From assembly GCA_050954785.1 (NCBI GenBank), contig JBPBQO010000174.1, positions 1-29,034 on the forward strand: DNA of 29,034 nt. Direction: 5' to 3'. Below the pieces are notes generated by a model that saw only the letters and a list, made by a program, of their open reading frames with translations, did no database searches and was not told the origin of the DNA. This document shows, one piece after another, positions 7,979 through 16,440 of this stretch. The position numbers were made by a program, and so were the translations under genes. Source of the stretch: Lichenicola sp050954785. Its GTDB lineage: Bacteria > Pseudomonadota > Alphaproteobacteria > Acetobacterales > Acetobacteraceae. Numbering within the stretch: the stretch's first letter is position 1; every line of letters begins with the position of its first letter.

Positions 7979-8633
7979 TCGGAGGCGGGTTGGGCCGCCC
8001 TCGGCCTCGACTCCGAAGATCGGCCAGCCATTTTCGATAGCTTGTGGATCAATCGCCGCGTCGCCCACAGGGTTATCCACAGAAACTGTGGATGGACCGA
8101 GTCGCCGGTCCCGCCGTGAAGCGTGCGGCCTTCAGTGTGCCGATAGGCAATTCAGCCGCACCGAATCGTGCCGGCACCAGCCGGATGTGCCGTATGATTT
8201 TCCGGTCCTTATGCCGGGCTGCATCAGGCGGTAACGCTGGCCCTACCGTCCGCACCGTTCCGGCCAGTCTGGTCGTGACCACTAGCCTGGATGGAGCTGA
8301 CGGCGTTGCCCGCCTGTCCGCGTCACGGCGGAATTCCAACCGAGATGCATGCCAGGGGTGGGCCTTCCCAGGCGACAGCCATCCGGCCGGGAGGTGGACC
8401 TGTGGAACGTCCAAGTCGGGTGAATTCCTGCCGTCGGCCTCGATCCCGAAGCAGGCCTGCCGTAACCGGCTCAAGGTGGGCCCTGGGAAACCAGTCGATT
8501 AAAACTGATTTCGGAAGCTTCGCATTCGGCGGGTTCGCAGGGCAGTGCCGCTGGCCTTCGGATTGCATAAATCGCGTCAAGCCTGTCCTGTTCGTATCGA
8601 TCCTCCGCTCCGATCCTCTGCACCGGAATATAC
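7979..8633. other. Gene-free stretch with a DnaA-box cluster
   Basis: These 655 bases separate the HAD gene from the prolyl oligopeptidase gene. Open frames exist on both strands (8044-8502 plus, 8073-8474 minus), but neither has a recognisable motif, a ribosome site or a family pattern, so I do not call them genes. The left end holds the DnaA-box-like cluster at 8043-8095. Near 8497-8515 there is a short AT-richer patch, and the last ~100 bases presumably carry the promoter of the downstream peptidase. Confidence 0.5.
8043..8095. promoter_or_regulatory. Cluster of DnaA-box-like sequences
   Basis: A perfect consensus DnaA box TTATCCACA lies at 8073-8081. On the opposite strand TGTGGATCA (8043-8051) differs from the consensus at one position and TGTGGATGG (8087-8095) at two. 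The two right-hand sites form a perfect dyad with arms ATCCACAG (8075-8082) and CTGTGGAT (8086-8093) around AAA. Paired and clustered boxes like this are typical of replication origins and DnaA-controlled promoters. No binding is proven, and the hairpin lacks a T tract, so it is unlikely to be a terminator. Confidence 0.5.
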
Positions 8634-10739
8634 ATGCGCCTGCGTTATGCCCTGCTGCTTGCCCTGTCTTGTGCAATTCCGTTCGGAGCGGCGACGGCGT
8701 CGCCTGCCGGGTCTCCGGCACCCGAACCGCCAGCATTCCTGACCGACATCGAAGGTCGGCCCGCCCTGGACTGGGTCGCAGGGCATAATTCCAGGACGTT
8801 CGGGGTTCTGGAACATGACCCGCGCTATGCCGGCTTCCATGCCGACGCGCTGTCGATCGCCCAGGCGCACGACCGCATCCCCACACCGCACGTGATCGAC
8901 GGACAGGTCTATAATTTCTGGCAGGATGCCGAGCATCGCCGGGGCCTCTGGCGGCGCACGAGCCTCACCTCCTATCGCAGCGCAGCGCCCGACTGGCACA
9001 CGGTGATCGACCTCGACGCGCTGTCGGCGGCGGAGCACGCCAACTGGGTATGGAAGAGCGTGAACTGCGCCGAGCCGGAGGAGCGGCGTTGCCTCGTAAC
9101 GCTGTCGGACGCCGGCGAGGACGCCACGACCGTGCGCGAGTTCGATGTCGTCGACGGCCGCTTCGTTCCGGGCGGCTTCGTTCTACCGTACTCGAAGCAG
9201 ACGATCGTCTGGGAAGATCCGGACACGTTGCTGGTCGCGCGCGATTGGGGCGCCGGCAGTCTAACAGCGTCGGGCTACCCGTTCATCGTCAAGCGGCTTC
9301 GCCGTGGCCAGGCGGTCGACGCAGCCGTGGAGCTGGCGCGTGGGGTGCCGAGCGACATCAGCGACGTTCCGGACGTTCTGGTCGACGGGGATGGTCACCG
9401 GGCAAAACTGATCGTGCGCGGAGTGACGTTCTTCACCAAGGCCTATCAGCAGATCACGCCGCAGGGCCTGTTACCGCTTTCATTGCCGCCCAAGGCAACC
9501 GTCATCGGGTTGGTGTCCAACCGCCTGGTGATCAAGCTGGACCAGGAATGGCAGCCGGGAGCCGGGCCGGTCGTCAGGGCCGGCAGCCTCGTGTCGCTCG
9601 ATCTCTCCAAGCCGCAGGCCGCGCCGCAACTGGTGTTCGCGCCCGGCCCGCGCCAGTCGGTGGAGTCGGAGTCCGTCGGCATCACCCGTCATCACGTCGT
9701 GGCCGCGATCTATGACAACGTCCGCGGTGGCGCCACCATCTTCACGCCGACGGCGACGGGCTGGAGCGCACGGCACCTGGCGCTGCCGGACAACGTGGCG
9801 GTCAGCCTCGTCGATAACGGCCGGCGCGACGACCATGTCTTCCTGCAGGTCACCGGCTTCCTGACCCCGACCGAGTTGTGGCTGGCCGATGCTGCGACCG
9901 GGCACGCCACGCAGGTGAAGGCGCTACCGGCACAGTTCGATGCCGCGGGCCTCGTTGTAGACCAGCGCGAGGCGACCTCGAAGGACGGCACCAAAATCCC
10001 GTACTTCATGGTGCACCGGCGCGGCCTGAAGCTCGACGGCGCAAATCCGACCGAGCTGACGGCGTATGGTGGCTTCGGCATTTCCAGCACACCGCTTTAT
10101 TCGGGTGCGATCGGGCGTCTCTGGCTGAAGCAGGGCGGGGTCTATGTGCTCGCGAACATTCGCGGCGGCGGCGAGTTCGGACCAGCCTGGCACGAGGCAG
10201 GGCGCAAGACCGATCGCCAGCGCGTATTCGACGATTTCACAGCCGTCGGTCAGGACCTGATCACACGCGGCGTCACGTCGGCACGCCGCCTCGGCATCCG
10301 CGGCCGCTCCAATGGCGGGCTGCTGATGGGCGTGGAATTCACCCAGCATCCGGAGCTGTGGCAGGCGGTGATCATCGGCGTGCCGCTGCTGGACATGCTG
10401 CATTTCGAAACGATGCCGGCCGGTGCTTCATGGGTCGATGAGTATGGCAGCGTGTCCAAACCGGACGAGCGCGCGTTCCTGGCAAAAATATCGCCGCTGC
10501 AGAACCTCCGCGCCGGGGTCCACTACCCTGAACCGTTCATCTTCACCTCGACCAAGGATGATCGCGTGGGGCCGGTCCATGCGCGCCGCTTCGCCTGGAC
10601 GCTGGACCAGCTCGGCTTGCCGTTTCTGTATTACGAAGATACCGAAGGCGGCCATGCGGGCACGGCGAACCTGTCGGAAATCGCACACGAGCAGGCGCTG
10701 GAAGCGGTATATCTGACGCGCAAGCTTGTGGACCGATGA
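8634..10739 (+). CDS. Secreted prolyl oligopeptidase (S9A family)
   Basis: The 701-residue product starts with a signal peptide (MRLRYALLLALSCAIPFGAA, cut near ATAS), so it acts in the periplasm or outside. The N-terminal part (DIEGRPALDWVAGHNSRT, YNFWQDAEHRRGLWRRTSL) matches the opening of S9A peptidases, followed by the beta-propeller region. The C-terminal alpha/beta hydrolase domain holds GRSNGGLL with catalytic Ser559, TKDDRVGP with Asp642 and the adjacent substrate-contact Arg, and EGGHAG with His674. The family cleaves short proline-containing peptides. Length and motifs look intact. It stands alone between the DnaA-box region and a terminator-like hairpin. Confidence 0.92.
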   Translation: MRLRYALLLALSCAIPFGAATASPAGSPAPEPPAFLTDIEGRPALDWVAGHNSRTFGVLEHDPRYAGFHADALSIAQAHDRIPTPHVIDGQVYNFWQDAEHRRGLWRRTSLTSYRSAAPDWHTVIDLDALSAAEHANWVWKSVNCAEPEERRCLVTLSDAGEDATTVREFDVVDGRFVPGGFVLPYSKQTIVWEDPDTLLVARDWGAGSLTASGYPFIVKRLRRGQAVDAAVELARGVPSDISDVPDVLVDGDGHRAKLIVRGVTFFTKAYQQITPQGLLPLSLPPKATVIGLVSNRLVIKLDQEWQPGAGPVVRAGSLVSLDLSKPQAAPQLVFAPGPRQSVESESVGITRHHVVAAIYDNVRGGATIFTPTATGWSARHLALPDNVAVSLVDNGRRDDHVFLQVTGFLTPTELWLADAATGHATQVKALPAQFDAAGLVVDQREATSKDGTKIPYFMVHRRGLKLDGANPTELTAYGGFGISSTPLYSGAIGRLWLKQGGVYVLANIRGGGEFGPAWHEAGRKTDRQRVFDDFTAVGQDLITRGVTSARRLGIRGRSNGGLLMGVEFTQHPELWQAVIIGVPLLDMLHFETMPAGASWVDEYGSVSKPDERAFLAKISPLQNLRAGVHYPEPFIFTSTKDDRVGPVHARRFAWTLDQLGLPFLYYEDTEGGHAGTANLSEIAHEQALEAVYLTRKLVDR

Positions 10740-10745
10740 CTTGAC

Positions 10746-10783
10746 CGGCAGCTCAATCGGACAGTGAGCAGCCGCTTTTCTTT
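10746..10783 (+). terminator. Probable intrinsic terminator after the prolyl oligopeptidase gene
   Basis: Arms CGGCAGCTCA (10746-10755) and TGAGCAGCCG (10765-10774) pair over ten positions with one mismatch around a 9-base loop. They are followed by CTTTTCTTT. The structure begins seven bases after the peptidase stop. Confidence 0.6.
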
Positions 10784-11519
10784 CGGCATACGCTTTGTAC
10801 TAGACTGCGCGACCAGCGATGCGCGGGATCGGCATCCATTCGCGGATGCCACATCTGGGATATCGCAAACGCCGCCGTATGCACTGGCAGCTCGAAGCCT
10901 TGCATGTCCGCGTGTGACGAGGCGCCCCGACCCGTCTGTTCGATGTTGAGAAAAGCGTCCGTCACATGCGCCATGAGGTCCGGGGCGCATGCAATTGCGA
11001 GTGCAGCCGGGAAGCTTGGCGCCACGACCACATGCCCTGCACGCCTAACGCTCGGCCGTGATCTCGCCCGACAGGAGCGATGCTCCCAACCAACCGCGCC
11101 GACAAAGTGATCCCTGCATGCGCACTTCGGGACCTGTCTGGTCCGCGACGCCGATTTCCAAATCCACCGAACCTTCTTCGGCGCAAAGCGCAAACGCATC
11201 TTTGGGGCTACGGTTGTTATGGCCGCCACGAGGCGTGCAGCGTGAAGGTCCGCTCCATAACAGCAAGATCCAAATCGTTAGCGGCGGGCTGCAGTAGCGC
11301 ACGAACTTCCTGCGTCAGGCTCGGGACGCGGTCACGCAGATTGGAGGCATGCGGCGTCGGCACTAAACTCCATCCGGCACGCACCAACAGCGGGTCATTT
11401 CGCAGCGTGAAGCCGCGCGGGGTGCGGCTTATCGCCCATGGACTGAGCTCAAGCCTGGGAGCCGCTCCAGCCACACTGCCTTCGGCCAAAAGCGCATCCA
11501 GGGCGACGTAGGATGCGGG
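10780..11519 (-). pseudogene. Decayed LysR-family transcriptional regulator
   Basis: Pieces of one LysR protein lie in order on the minus strand but in three different frames. At about 11519-11220 the HTH part reads YVALDALLAEGSVAGAA, then LSPWAIS, DPLLVRAGWSLVPTPHA and LDLAVMERTFTLHAS, with a garbled stretch inside the HTH and an in-frame stop close upstream. At about 11229-11170 another frame reads TTVAPKMRLRFAPK. A third reads EEGSVDLEIGVADQTGPEVR. The frame then returns to RDHFVGAVG, HVVVAPSFPAALAIACAPDL and finally GFELPVHTAAFAISQMWHPR and MDADPAHRW, a typical end of the SDR-associated LysR group. At least three frame changes and several small deletions are needed, and no start codon is preserved. 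It lies divergent to the SDR gene, the usual arrangement of a regulator and its target. Confidence 0.8.
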
Positions 11520-11663
11520 AATAGGCTTCCCGGCCTAGCGTTCCGTGCAGCTATTCAATGTATCGCGTGCGCCTTCCGCCATACCATGCCGGACCGCATA
11601 GTCCGGCTTCCGGCTCCGGCAGGCGACCGAAACACTGATCATGTATGCAAGAAGGAATTTATT

Positions 11664-12371
11664 TTGCCGAACTCGTCCTCGACAAAGACTGCCCTGATTA
11701 TTGGCGCCTCACGTGGCCTCGGCTACGCCATGACCGAAGAATATCTCAAACGCGGCTGGGGCGTGGTCGGGACCGTCCGTGGCGACAGTCCAACCAGATT
11801 GCATGAACTTGCGGCCAGGCCCGACAGTCTGGTCGAGATCGAGACTATCGATATCAATTTCCCGGACCAGATCGCGGCACTGCGCACCCGGCTGGCTGGA
11901 CGAGCATTCGACGTAGTGTTCGTGAACTCCGGCGTCACCAACAATAATCCGGATGACATAGTCGCCGAGGTTTCCACGGACGAGTTCATACGTGTGATGG
12001 TGACAAACGCCCTGAGTCCGATGCGCGTCGTCGAAGCTCTGCAGGATCTTGTTCCACCCGGCGGCACGATCGGGGTGATGTCGTCAGGTCAGGGAAGCGT
12101 GGCCAACAACATCCGTGGAATGCGGGAGGTTTACCGTGGCAGTAAAGCGGCCCTGAATACGTTCATGCGCAGCTTCGCAGCACGTCATTCCGATAATTCG
12201 AGGGCGATGGTTCTGATGGCACCCGGATGGGTTCAGACAGAGCTTGGCGGGCCAGACGCACCCCTGACTATCGAAAACAGCGTTCCGGGTCTTGTCGATG
12301 TTCTGATGAGTGTTCAGGGCAAGCCCGGGCTGCAATACCTCGACTATCTTGGGCGAACTGTTCCGTGGTGA
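11664..12371 (+). CDS. Short-chain dehydrogenase/reductase (SDR) family NAD(P)-dependent oxidoreductase
   Basis: I place the start at the TTG at 11664 because AAGGA lies 7 bases before it and the protein then begins just before the cofactor motif, giving 235 residues. An ATG at 11586 would add 26 residues that do not look like SDR sequence. ALIIGASRGLG is the classical TGxxxGxG nucleotide-binding loop, NSGVTN stands in place of NNAG, SSGQGS supplies the active-site Ser, and YRGSKAAL supplies the Tyr-x-x-x-Lys pair. The C-terminus (APGWVQTELGGPDAPLTIE) fits classical SDRs. The substrate is unknown. The adjacent divergent LysR regulator is a pseudogene, so original control is probably lost. There is no clear terminator before the convergent LysR gene at 12457. 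Confidence 0.88.
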   Translation: MPNSSSTKTALIIGASRGLGYAMTEEYLKRGWGVVGTVRGDSPTRLHELAARPDSLVEIETIDINFPDQIAALRTRLAGRAFDVVFVNSGVTNNNPDDIVAEVSTDEFIRVMVTNALSPMRVVEALQDLVPPGGTIGVMSSGQGSVANNIRGMREVYRGSKAALNTFMRSFAARHSDNSRAMVLMAPGWVQTELGGPDAPLTIENSVPGLVDVLMSVQGKPGLQYLDYLGRTVPW

Positions 12372-12456
12372 CTTGGGTAGTTTCTCGAACATTGCGGTTT
12401 CGCAATTCTCAGTTGGATCGATGTGAACCCTGATGGCGGCAGCACTTCGATCTTAA

Positions 12457-13344
12457 TCAGGCTGACTTTTCGAGAAGGGCGCACCGGGTCGCTTCGGCAA
12501 CAGCTCGTTCGAACAGGCCGGCAAGATCCTGCGCATGCTCGCTGGCCGGCTCGCGGCCTACCAGCACCGTCTCGATCCGGGGCAGCACCGGTAGCGAACC
12601 CGGAATTATCGTAGGCAATCCCGTGGTCGAGGCGTAGCTCGCTGTTCGGGCACTGACACCGATGCCGGACTTCAGCGCCGCCCCCAGGCCAGGCAGGCTC
12701 GCTGTCTCCAGCACGATCCGATAGGCGCAACCCTGGCGCTCGAGCGTTTCGAGCAGGGCGGTGCGGAACGCGCATGGCTGTTCGAGCAGCACCAGCGGAA
12801 GCTCGTGGCACTCGGCCAGCGACTGGTCGCCGATCCAGACCATCGGGACCTCCGCCAGCACGCGGCTGCTGCCACGTCGCAACTCCCCATGCCGGCCCAG
12901 GCACATCACCACGTCGAGCCGGGCCCGGTCGAACAGTTCGAGCAGTTCGGCCGATCCACCGACACGGAGCTGGATACGCAGCCTCGGGTAATGGTGCGCG
13001 AAGGCGGCAAGCACGTCCGGCAGCACCGTATCGGCAAAATCCTGCACCAGCCCGAGCTGAAGCGGGGCCGCCTCGATCTCGGCACCGAGCGAGGCCACGA
13101 TATGATCGTTCAACAACAGCAACTGCCGGGCCAGGCCGACCAGCTCCTCGCCGGCGGCAGTCAGCATCAGCGAGCGGCCGTTGCGATGGAATACCCGGCT
13201 CTGCAGCAGGTCCTCGAGCCGCTTCATCTGCAGGCTCAGCGCCGACTGGGTGAGGAAGATTGTCCCGGTCGCCTGCGCCATCGAGCCGGCATCGACGATG
13301 GCGATGAAGGAGCGCAGCAAATCGGTGGGGACGTTGGTCGCCAT
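12457..13344 (-). CDS. LysR-family transcriptional regulator, probable regulator of the divergent sulfur operon
   Basis: From the ATG at 13344 the protein has 295 residues with the winged HTH at its very start (DLLRSFIAIVDAGSMAQATG, then TQSALSLQMKRLEDLL, FHRNGRSLMLTAAGEEL). Upstream in-frame ATGs at 13389 and 13410 would add up to 22 residues not typical of the family. The remaining ~210 residues form the periplasmic-binding-like effector domain (LQLGLVQDFADTVLPDVLAAF through CLGRHGELRRGSSRVLAEVP). It lies back to back with the flavin monooxygenase operon, the standard LysR layout for autoregulation and control of the neighbour. By context the effector may be a sulfur compound, but nothing in the sequence proves it is a CysB/Cbl relative. 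Confidence 0.9.
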   Translation of the reverse strand: MATNVPTDLLRSFIAIVDAGSMAQATGTIFLTQSALSLQMKRLEDLLQSRVFHRNGRSLMLTAAGEELVGLARQLLLLNDHIVASLGAEIEAAPLQLGLVQDFADTVLPDVLAAFAHHYPRLRIQLRVGGSAELLELFDRARLDVVMCLGRHGELRRGSSRVLAEVPMVWIGDQSLAECHELPLVLLEQPCAFRTALLETLERQGCAYRIVLETASLPGLGAALKSGIGVSARTASYASTTGLPTIIPGSLPVLPRIETVLVGREPASEHAQDLAGLFERAVAEATRCALLEKSA

Positions 13345-13564
13345 GCGGGTCGGACGCCGGAGCAGCGTCACGTTCGGGGTGCCGGTCATGCGGTGCGCAA
13401 GGGATTCCACAGTCGTTCCGATCTGCTGTTCAATTAACGATAGCCAACCGTCCCATAAGCATTAGTCGATTGTTATCCACGACGACAAGACGGAATATTC
13501 AAGGATCAGCTTCATCCCGCGGTGGTACCCTATGGTCCGGGCCTCCACCGAACGGAGGTCATCC
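13345..13564. promoter_or_regulatory. Divergent promoter region between the LysR gene and the sulfur operon
   Basis: This AT-richer 220-base gap should hold promoters for both directions. AATTAACGAT at 13432-13441 recurs in inverted orientation at 22509-22518, in the other divergent promoter of the sulfur region. An imperfect dyad with outer arms ATAA and TTAT (about 13455-13476) could be a LysR site of the T-N11-A kind. GGAGG (13553-13557) is the ribosome site of the monooxygenase gene, 7 bases before its ATG. Confidence 0.5.
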
Positions 13565-14665
13565 ATGCCCGTAGAGTTCATCGGCTACGTCGGAAACCAG
13601 AACCAGTCGGAAACGATCGCGGCGTCCGGGCCGGCTATCGATCTGGTCCATGTCGAGACCGCGGCCAAGCTGCACGAGAATGCCGGCTTCGACCGGACCC
13701 TGTTCGCGTTCCACTCGACGTCGCCGGAAAGCATCCTTGTCGCGCAGCATGCGGCCAGCGTGACCGACCGGCTCGGGGTGATGATCGCGCACCGGCCCGG
13801 CTTCAATGCGCCGACCATCCTGGCCCGGCAGCTTGCCACGCTGGACCACATCACCAAGGGCCGGGTGTCGGTGCATGTGATCACCGGTGGCAGCGACGTC
13901 GAACTCCAGGCCGACGGCGACTACACCACCAAGGCGGAACGCTATGCGCGGACATCGGAATATCTCGACATCGTCCGCTCGGAATGGACCGAGACCAAGC
14001 CGTTCGACTATGCGGGTCGGTTCTACCGGGTGAACGGTGCGCGCTCGGTCGTGAAACCGTACCGCCCATCCGGGATCCCGGTCTATTTCGGCGGCTCGTC
14101 GGACGAGGCGATCGCGGTCGCCGGCAAGCACGCCGACATCTACGCGCTCTGGGGCGAGACCTACGAGCAGGTGCGCGAGGTCATCGCACGGGTCCGCGCT
14201 GCCGCGGCGCCGTATGGAAGGTCACCACGCTTCTCGTTGTCGCTTCGGCCGATCGTGGCCGACACCGAGGAAGAGGCCTGGACGCGCGCCGATCGCGTGC
14301 TGGAACAGGCGCGTGCCTTGCAGGAAGCATCGGGGTTCAAGCGCCCGGTCGACGTGCCGAACGAGGGCTCGCGTCGCCTGCTGGCGGCGGCTGCTCAAGG
14401 GACGCGTCTCGACAAGCGCCTGTGGACCGGGATCGCATCGCTGGCGGGAGCGCGCGGCAACTCGACCTCGCTGGTCGGCACGCCGGACCAGGTGGCCGAT
14501 GCGATGCTCGACTATTACCGGCTCGGGATCTCGACCTTCCTGATCCGCGGTTTCGATCCGCTGCTCGATGCCTACCAATACGGCCGCGACCTGATCCCGC
14601 GTGTCCGTGCCCTGGTGGCGAAAGAGGATCTCGATGCGGCAATCCAGGTCGCCGAGGCGGCCTGA
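13565..14665 (+). CDS. LLM-class flavin-dependent monooxygenase, alkanesulfonate monooxygenase (SsuD)-like
   Basis: A GGAGG 7 bases upstream fixes the ATG at 13565, giving 366 residues. The sequence runs along the SsuD family: EFIGYVGNQNQSET at the N-terminus, GFDRTLFAFHSTSPESILVA, LGVMIAHRPGFNAPTILARQ, LDHITKGRVSVHVITGGSD and YARTSEYLDIVRSEWTE, with PYRPSGIPVYFGGSSDEAI for FMN phosphate contact and GTPDQVADAMLDYYRLGIST near the end. SsuD-type enzymes use reduced FMN and oxygen to cut C-S bonds of sulfonates, giving an aldehyde and sulfite. Related enzymes act on sulfones or other compounds, so the exact substrate is open. No flavin reductase is present nearby. First gene of a five-gene operon. 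Confidence 0.9.
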   Translation: MPVEFIGYVGNQNQSETIAASGPAIDLVHVETAAKLHENAGFDRTLFAFHSTSPESILVAQHAASVTDRLGVMIAHRPGFNAPTILARQLATLDHITKGRVSVHVITGGSDVELQADGDYTTKAERYARTSEYLDIVRSEWTETKPFDYAGRFYRVNGARSVVKPYRPSGIPVYFGGSSDEAIAVAGKHADIYALWGETYEQVREVIARVRAAAAPYGRSPRFSLSLRPIVADTEEEAWTRADRVLEQARALQEASGFKRPVDVPNEGSRRLLAAAAQGTRLDKRLWTGIASLAGARGNSTSLVGTPDQVADAMLDYYRLGISTFLIRGFDPLLDAYQYGRDLIPRVRALVAKEDLDAAIQVAEAA

Positions 14666-14670
14666 TCACG

Positions 14671-15618
14671 GTGCGACCGCTCATCGTCAACCAGATCGGC
14701 CCGGAGATCACGGCGGCATTGTCCGCTCATCCGACCCGGCCGCAGGTTCGCGAGGTTGCCCCGAACCGGGAGCCCTGGCTGGTCGGCGATGCAGACATAC
14801 TGATCACCGGTCCGCATCCGGCCTGGCGCGACGCGCCGGATGCAGGGCCTTCCGGCTGGCCGGGTAGGCTGCGATGGGTCCAGGCGGCCTCCGCCGGCAT
14901 CGACTGGATGCCGCGCTGGATGCTGGACGGGCCGGTCGTCACATGCGGGCGTGGCCACAGCGCGATCCCGATCGCCGAATATGTGCTGACCTCCATGCTG
15001 CTGCACGAAAAGCGGCTGGATGCGATCAGTATCCACAGCCGCGACGACTGGAAGCGCCATGCGCTCGGCACGCTCGACGGGCGCACGCTGGGACTGGCCG
15101 GTTATGGCGCGATCGGGCAGGCAGTGGCGGCGCGGGCGCGGGCGTTCGGCATGCGGGTCGCAGCCTGGCGGCGCTCGGCCTGGGCCGATGACGAAGAACC
15201 CGGCGTGTCCAGGGTCGGCAGCCTGGCGGAACTGGCCTCGATCTCGGACCATCTGGTGCTGGCGTTGCCGCTGACCGGTGCCACCAGGCACTGCGCCGAT
15301 CATGCGGTGTTCGAAGCGGCGCGACCGGGCCTGCATCTGGTCAATATCGCCCGTGGCGGATTGGTCGACCAGGCGGCGCTGCTCACGGCCCTGGATACCG
15401 GACGGCTCGGTTTCGCGACGCTGGACGTGACCGATCCGGAGCCGCTGCCGGAAGGCCACCCGATCTATACCCATCCGCGCATCAGGCTCACGCCGCATGT
15501 TTCGTGGTCCGGCCACGGGACGCGGACCCGGCTGACCGAGCAGATCCTCGGCAATCTCACGGCCTATGCGCGCGGCGAGACGCTGCGCGATGTGGTCGAT
15601 CCCGCACGCGGCTACTGA
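14671..15618 (+). CDS. D-2-hydroxyacid dehydrogenase family protein
   Basis: A GTG start five bases after the monooxygenase stop gives 315 residues. The NAD(P)-binding motif GYGAIG lies at 144-149. Active-site residues are Arg228 (NIARGGLVDQ), Glu257 (DVTDPEPLPEGHP) and His276 (TPHVSW), the complete D-hydroxyacid dehydrogenase set. This family reduces 2-keto acids or oxidises D-2-hydroxyacids. The N-terminal catalytic half is short and divergent, as in GhrA/SerA-like proteins of unknown substrate. Its place in the operon suggests it handles the carbon product released after C-S cleavage, which is an inference. Confidence 0.88.
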   Translation: MRPLIVNQIGPEITAALSAHPTRPQVREVAPNREPWLVGDADILITGPHPAWRDAPDAGPSGWPGRLRWVQAASAGIDWMPRWMLDGPVVTCGRGHSAIPIAEYVLTSMLLHEKRLDAISIHSRDDWKRHALGTLDGRTLGLAGYGAIGQAVAARARAFGMRVAAWRRSAWADDEEPGVSRVGSLAELASISDHLVLALPLTGATRHCADHAVFEAARPGLHLVNIARGGLVDQAALLTALDTGRLGFATLDVTDPEPLPEGHPIYTHPRIRLTPHVSWSGHGTRTRLTEQILGNLTAYARGETLRDVVDPARGY

Positions 15619-15641
15619 ACTCAATCAGGGATGCAAAAGTC

Positions 15642-16433
15642 ATGAACGTCATTACCGACATTCCCGCACGGAAGCAGCGTTTCAGCCTGCAGCAACGGGC
15701 CCCCGCCGCATCGTTCGCGGAGGAGCGGCTGCATCGCAAGCAACGGCTTGCCGCCACCTTCCGGCTGTTCGCACGCTACGGTTTCGACCAGGGGCTGGCC
15801 GGACACGTCACGGCGCGGGATCCGGAGTTTCCCGAGCAGTTCTGGATCAATCCGCTGGCGCAGCATTTCAGCCAGATCCGCGTGTCGGACCTGCAACTGG
15901 TCGATCACGCGGGCAACGTGCTGATCGGCAACCGGCCGATCAACAATGCCGGCTTCACCATCCACTCGGCGCTGCATGCGGCACGTCCCGACGTGATCGC
16001 AGCGGCGCATACGCACAGCACCTACGGCAAAGCCTTCTCGACGCTGGGAAAGCTGCTCGATCCGCTGACCCAGGATTCGTGCGCGTTCTATGAAGATCAT
16101 GCGGTGTTCGATCCATTTACCGGCGTGGTGCTGGATGACAGCGAGGGCGTTCGACTGGCGAAAACCCTCGGGCAGAAGAAGGCGCTGATCCTGCAGAACC
16201 ATGGGTTGCTGACGGTCGGTCCGACCGTGGAAGCGGCGGCCTGGCGGTTCATCTCGATGGACAATGCGGCGCACACGCAGCTTCTGGCCGACGCCGCCGG
16301 CAAGACCCGGCCGATCGCGCATGAAACGGCCCAGTCCACCGCACGCCTGACCGGCACCGATCTTGGCGGCTATTATTCGTTCCAGCCGCTCTGGGACTGG
16401 ATCGTCGCCGCCGAGCCCGACCTGCTGGATTGA
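15642..16433 (+). CDS. Class II aldolase/adducin-family protein
   Basis: The 263-residue product starts at the ATG at 15642. It has the class II aldolase fold pattern: LAATFRLFARYGFDQGLAGHVTARD, AGFTIHSALHAARPDVIAAAHTHS with zinc ligands His123 and His125, and LILQNHGLLTVG with the third ligand His187. The acidic residue that serves as acid/base in fuculose-phosphate aldolase normally precedes the FTIHSALH-type helix; here that place reads NNAG with no Glu. This puts the protein in the adducin-like branch, whose chemistry may differ from aldol cleavage. A 23-base gap separates it from the dehydrogenase gene, and seven bases separate it from the thiol dioxygenase gene. Confidence 0.87.
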   Translation: MNVITDIPARKQRFSLQQRAPAASFAEERLHRKQRLAATFRLFARYGFDQGLAGHVTARDPEFPEQFWINPLAQHFSQIRVSDLQLVDHAGNVLIGNRPINNAGFTIHSALHAARPDVIAAAHTHSTYGKAFSTLGKLLDPLTQDSCAFYEDHAVFDPFTGVVLDDSEGVRLAKTLGQKKALILQNHGLLTVGPTVEAAAWRFISMDNAAHTQLLADAAGKTRPIAHETAQSTARLTGTDLGGYYSFQPLWDWIVAAEPDLLD

Positions 16434-16440
16434 GTGCACG

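Noticed and set aside
8075..8093. ATCCACAG / CTGTGGAT hairpin as a terminator for the HAD gene
   Set aside because: No T tract follows, it is nearly 100 bases after the stop, and the arms coincide with DnaA boxes.
8044..8502. Open frame of 152 codons in the gap before the peptidase gene, with a 133-codon frame opposite
   Set aside because: No ribosome site, no family pattern, odd composition, and both overlap the DnaA-box cluster; more likely non-coding.
12392..12413. Short hairpin ATTGCG-GTTT-CGCAAT after the SDR gene as a terminator
   Set aside because: Only six base pairs and no T tract; too weak to call.
13473..13481. TTATCCACG, one mismatch from a DnaA box
   Set aside because: It is a single site in a promoter with no partner boxes; chance occurrence is likely.
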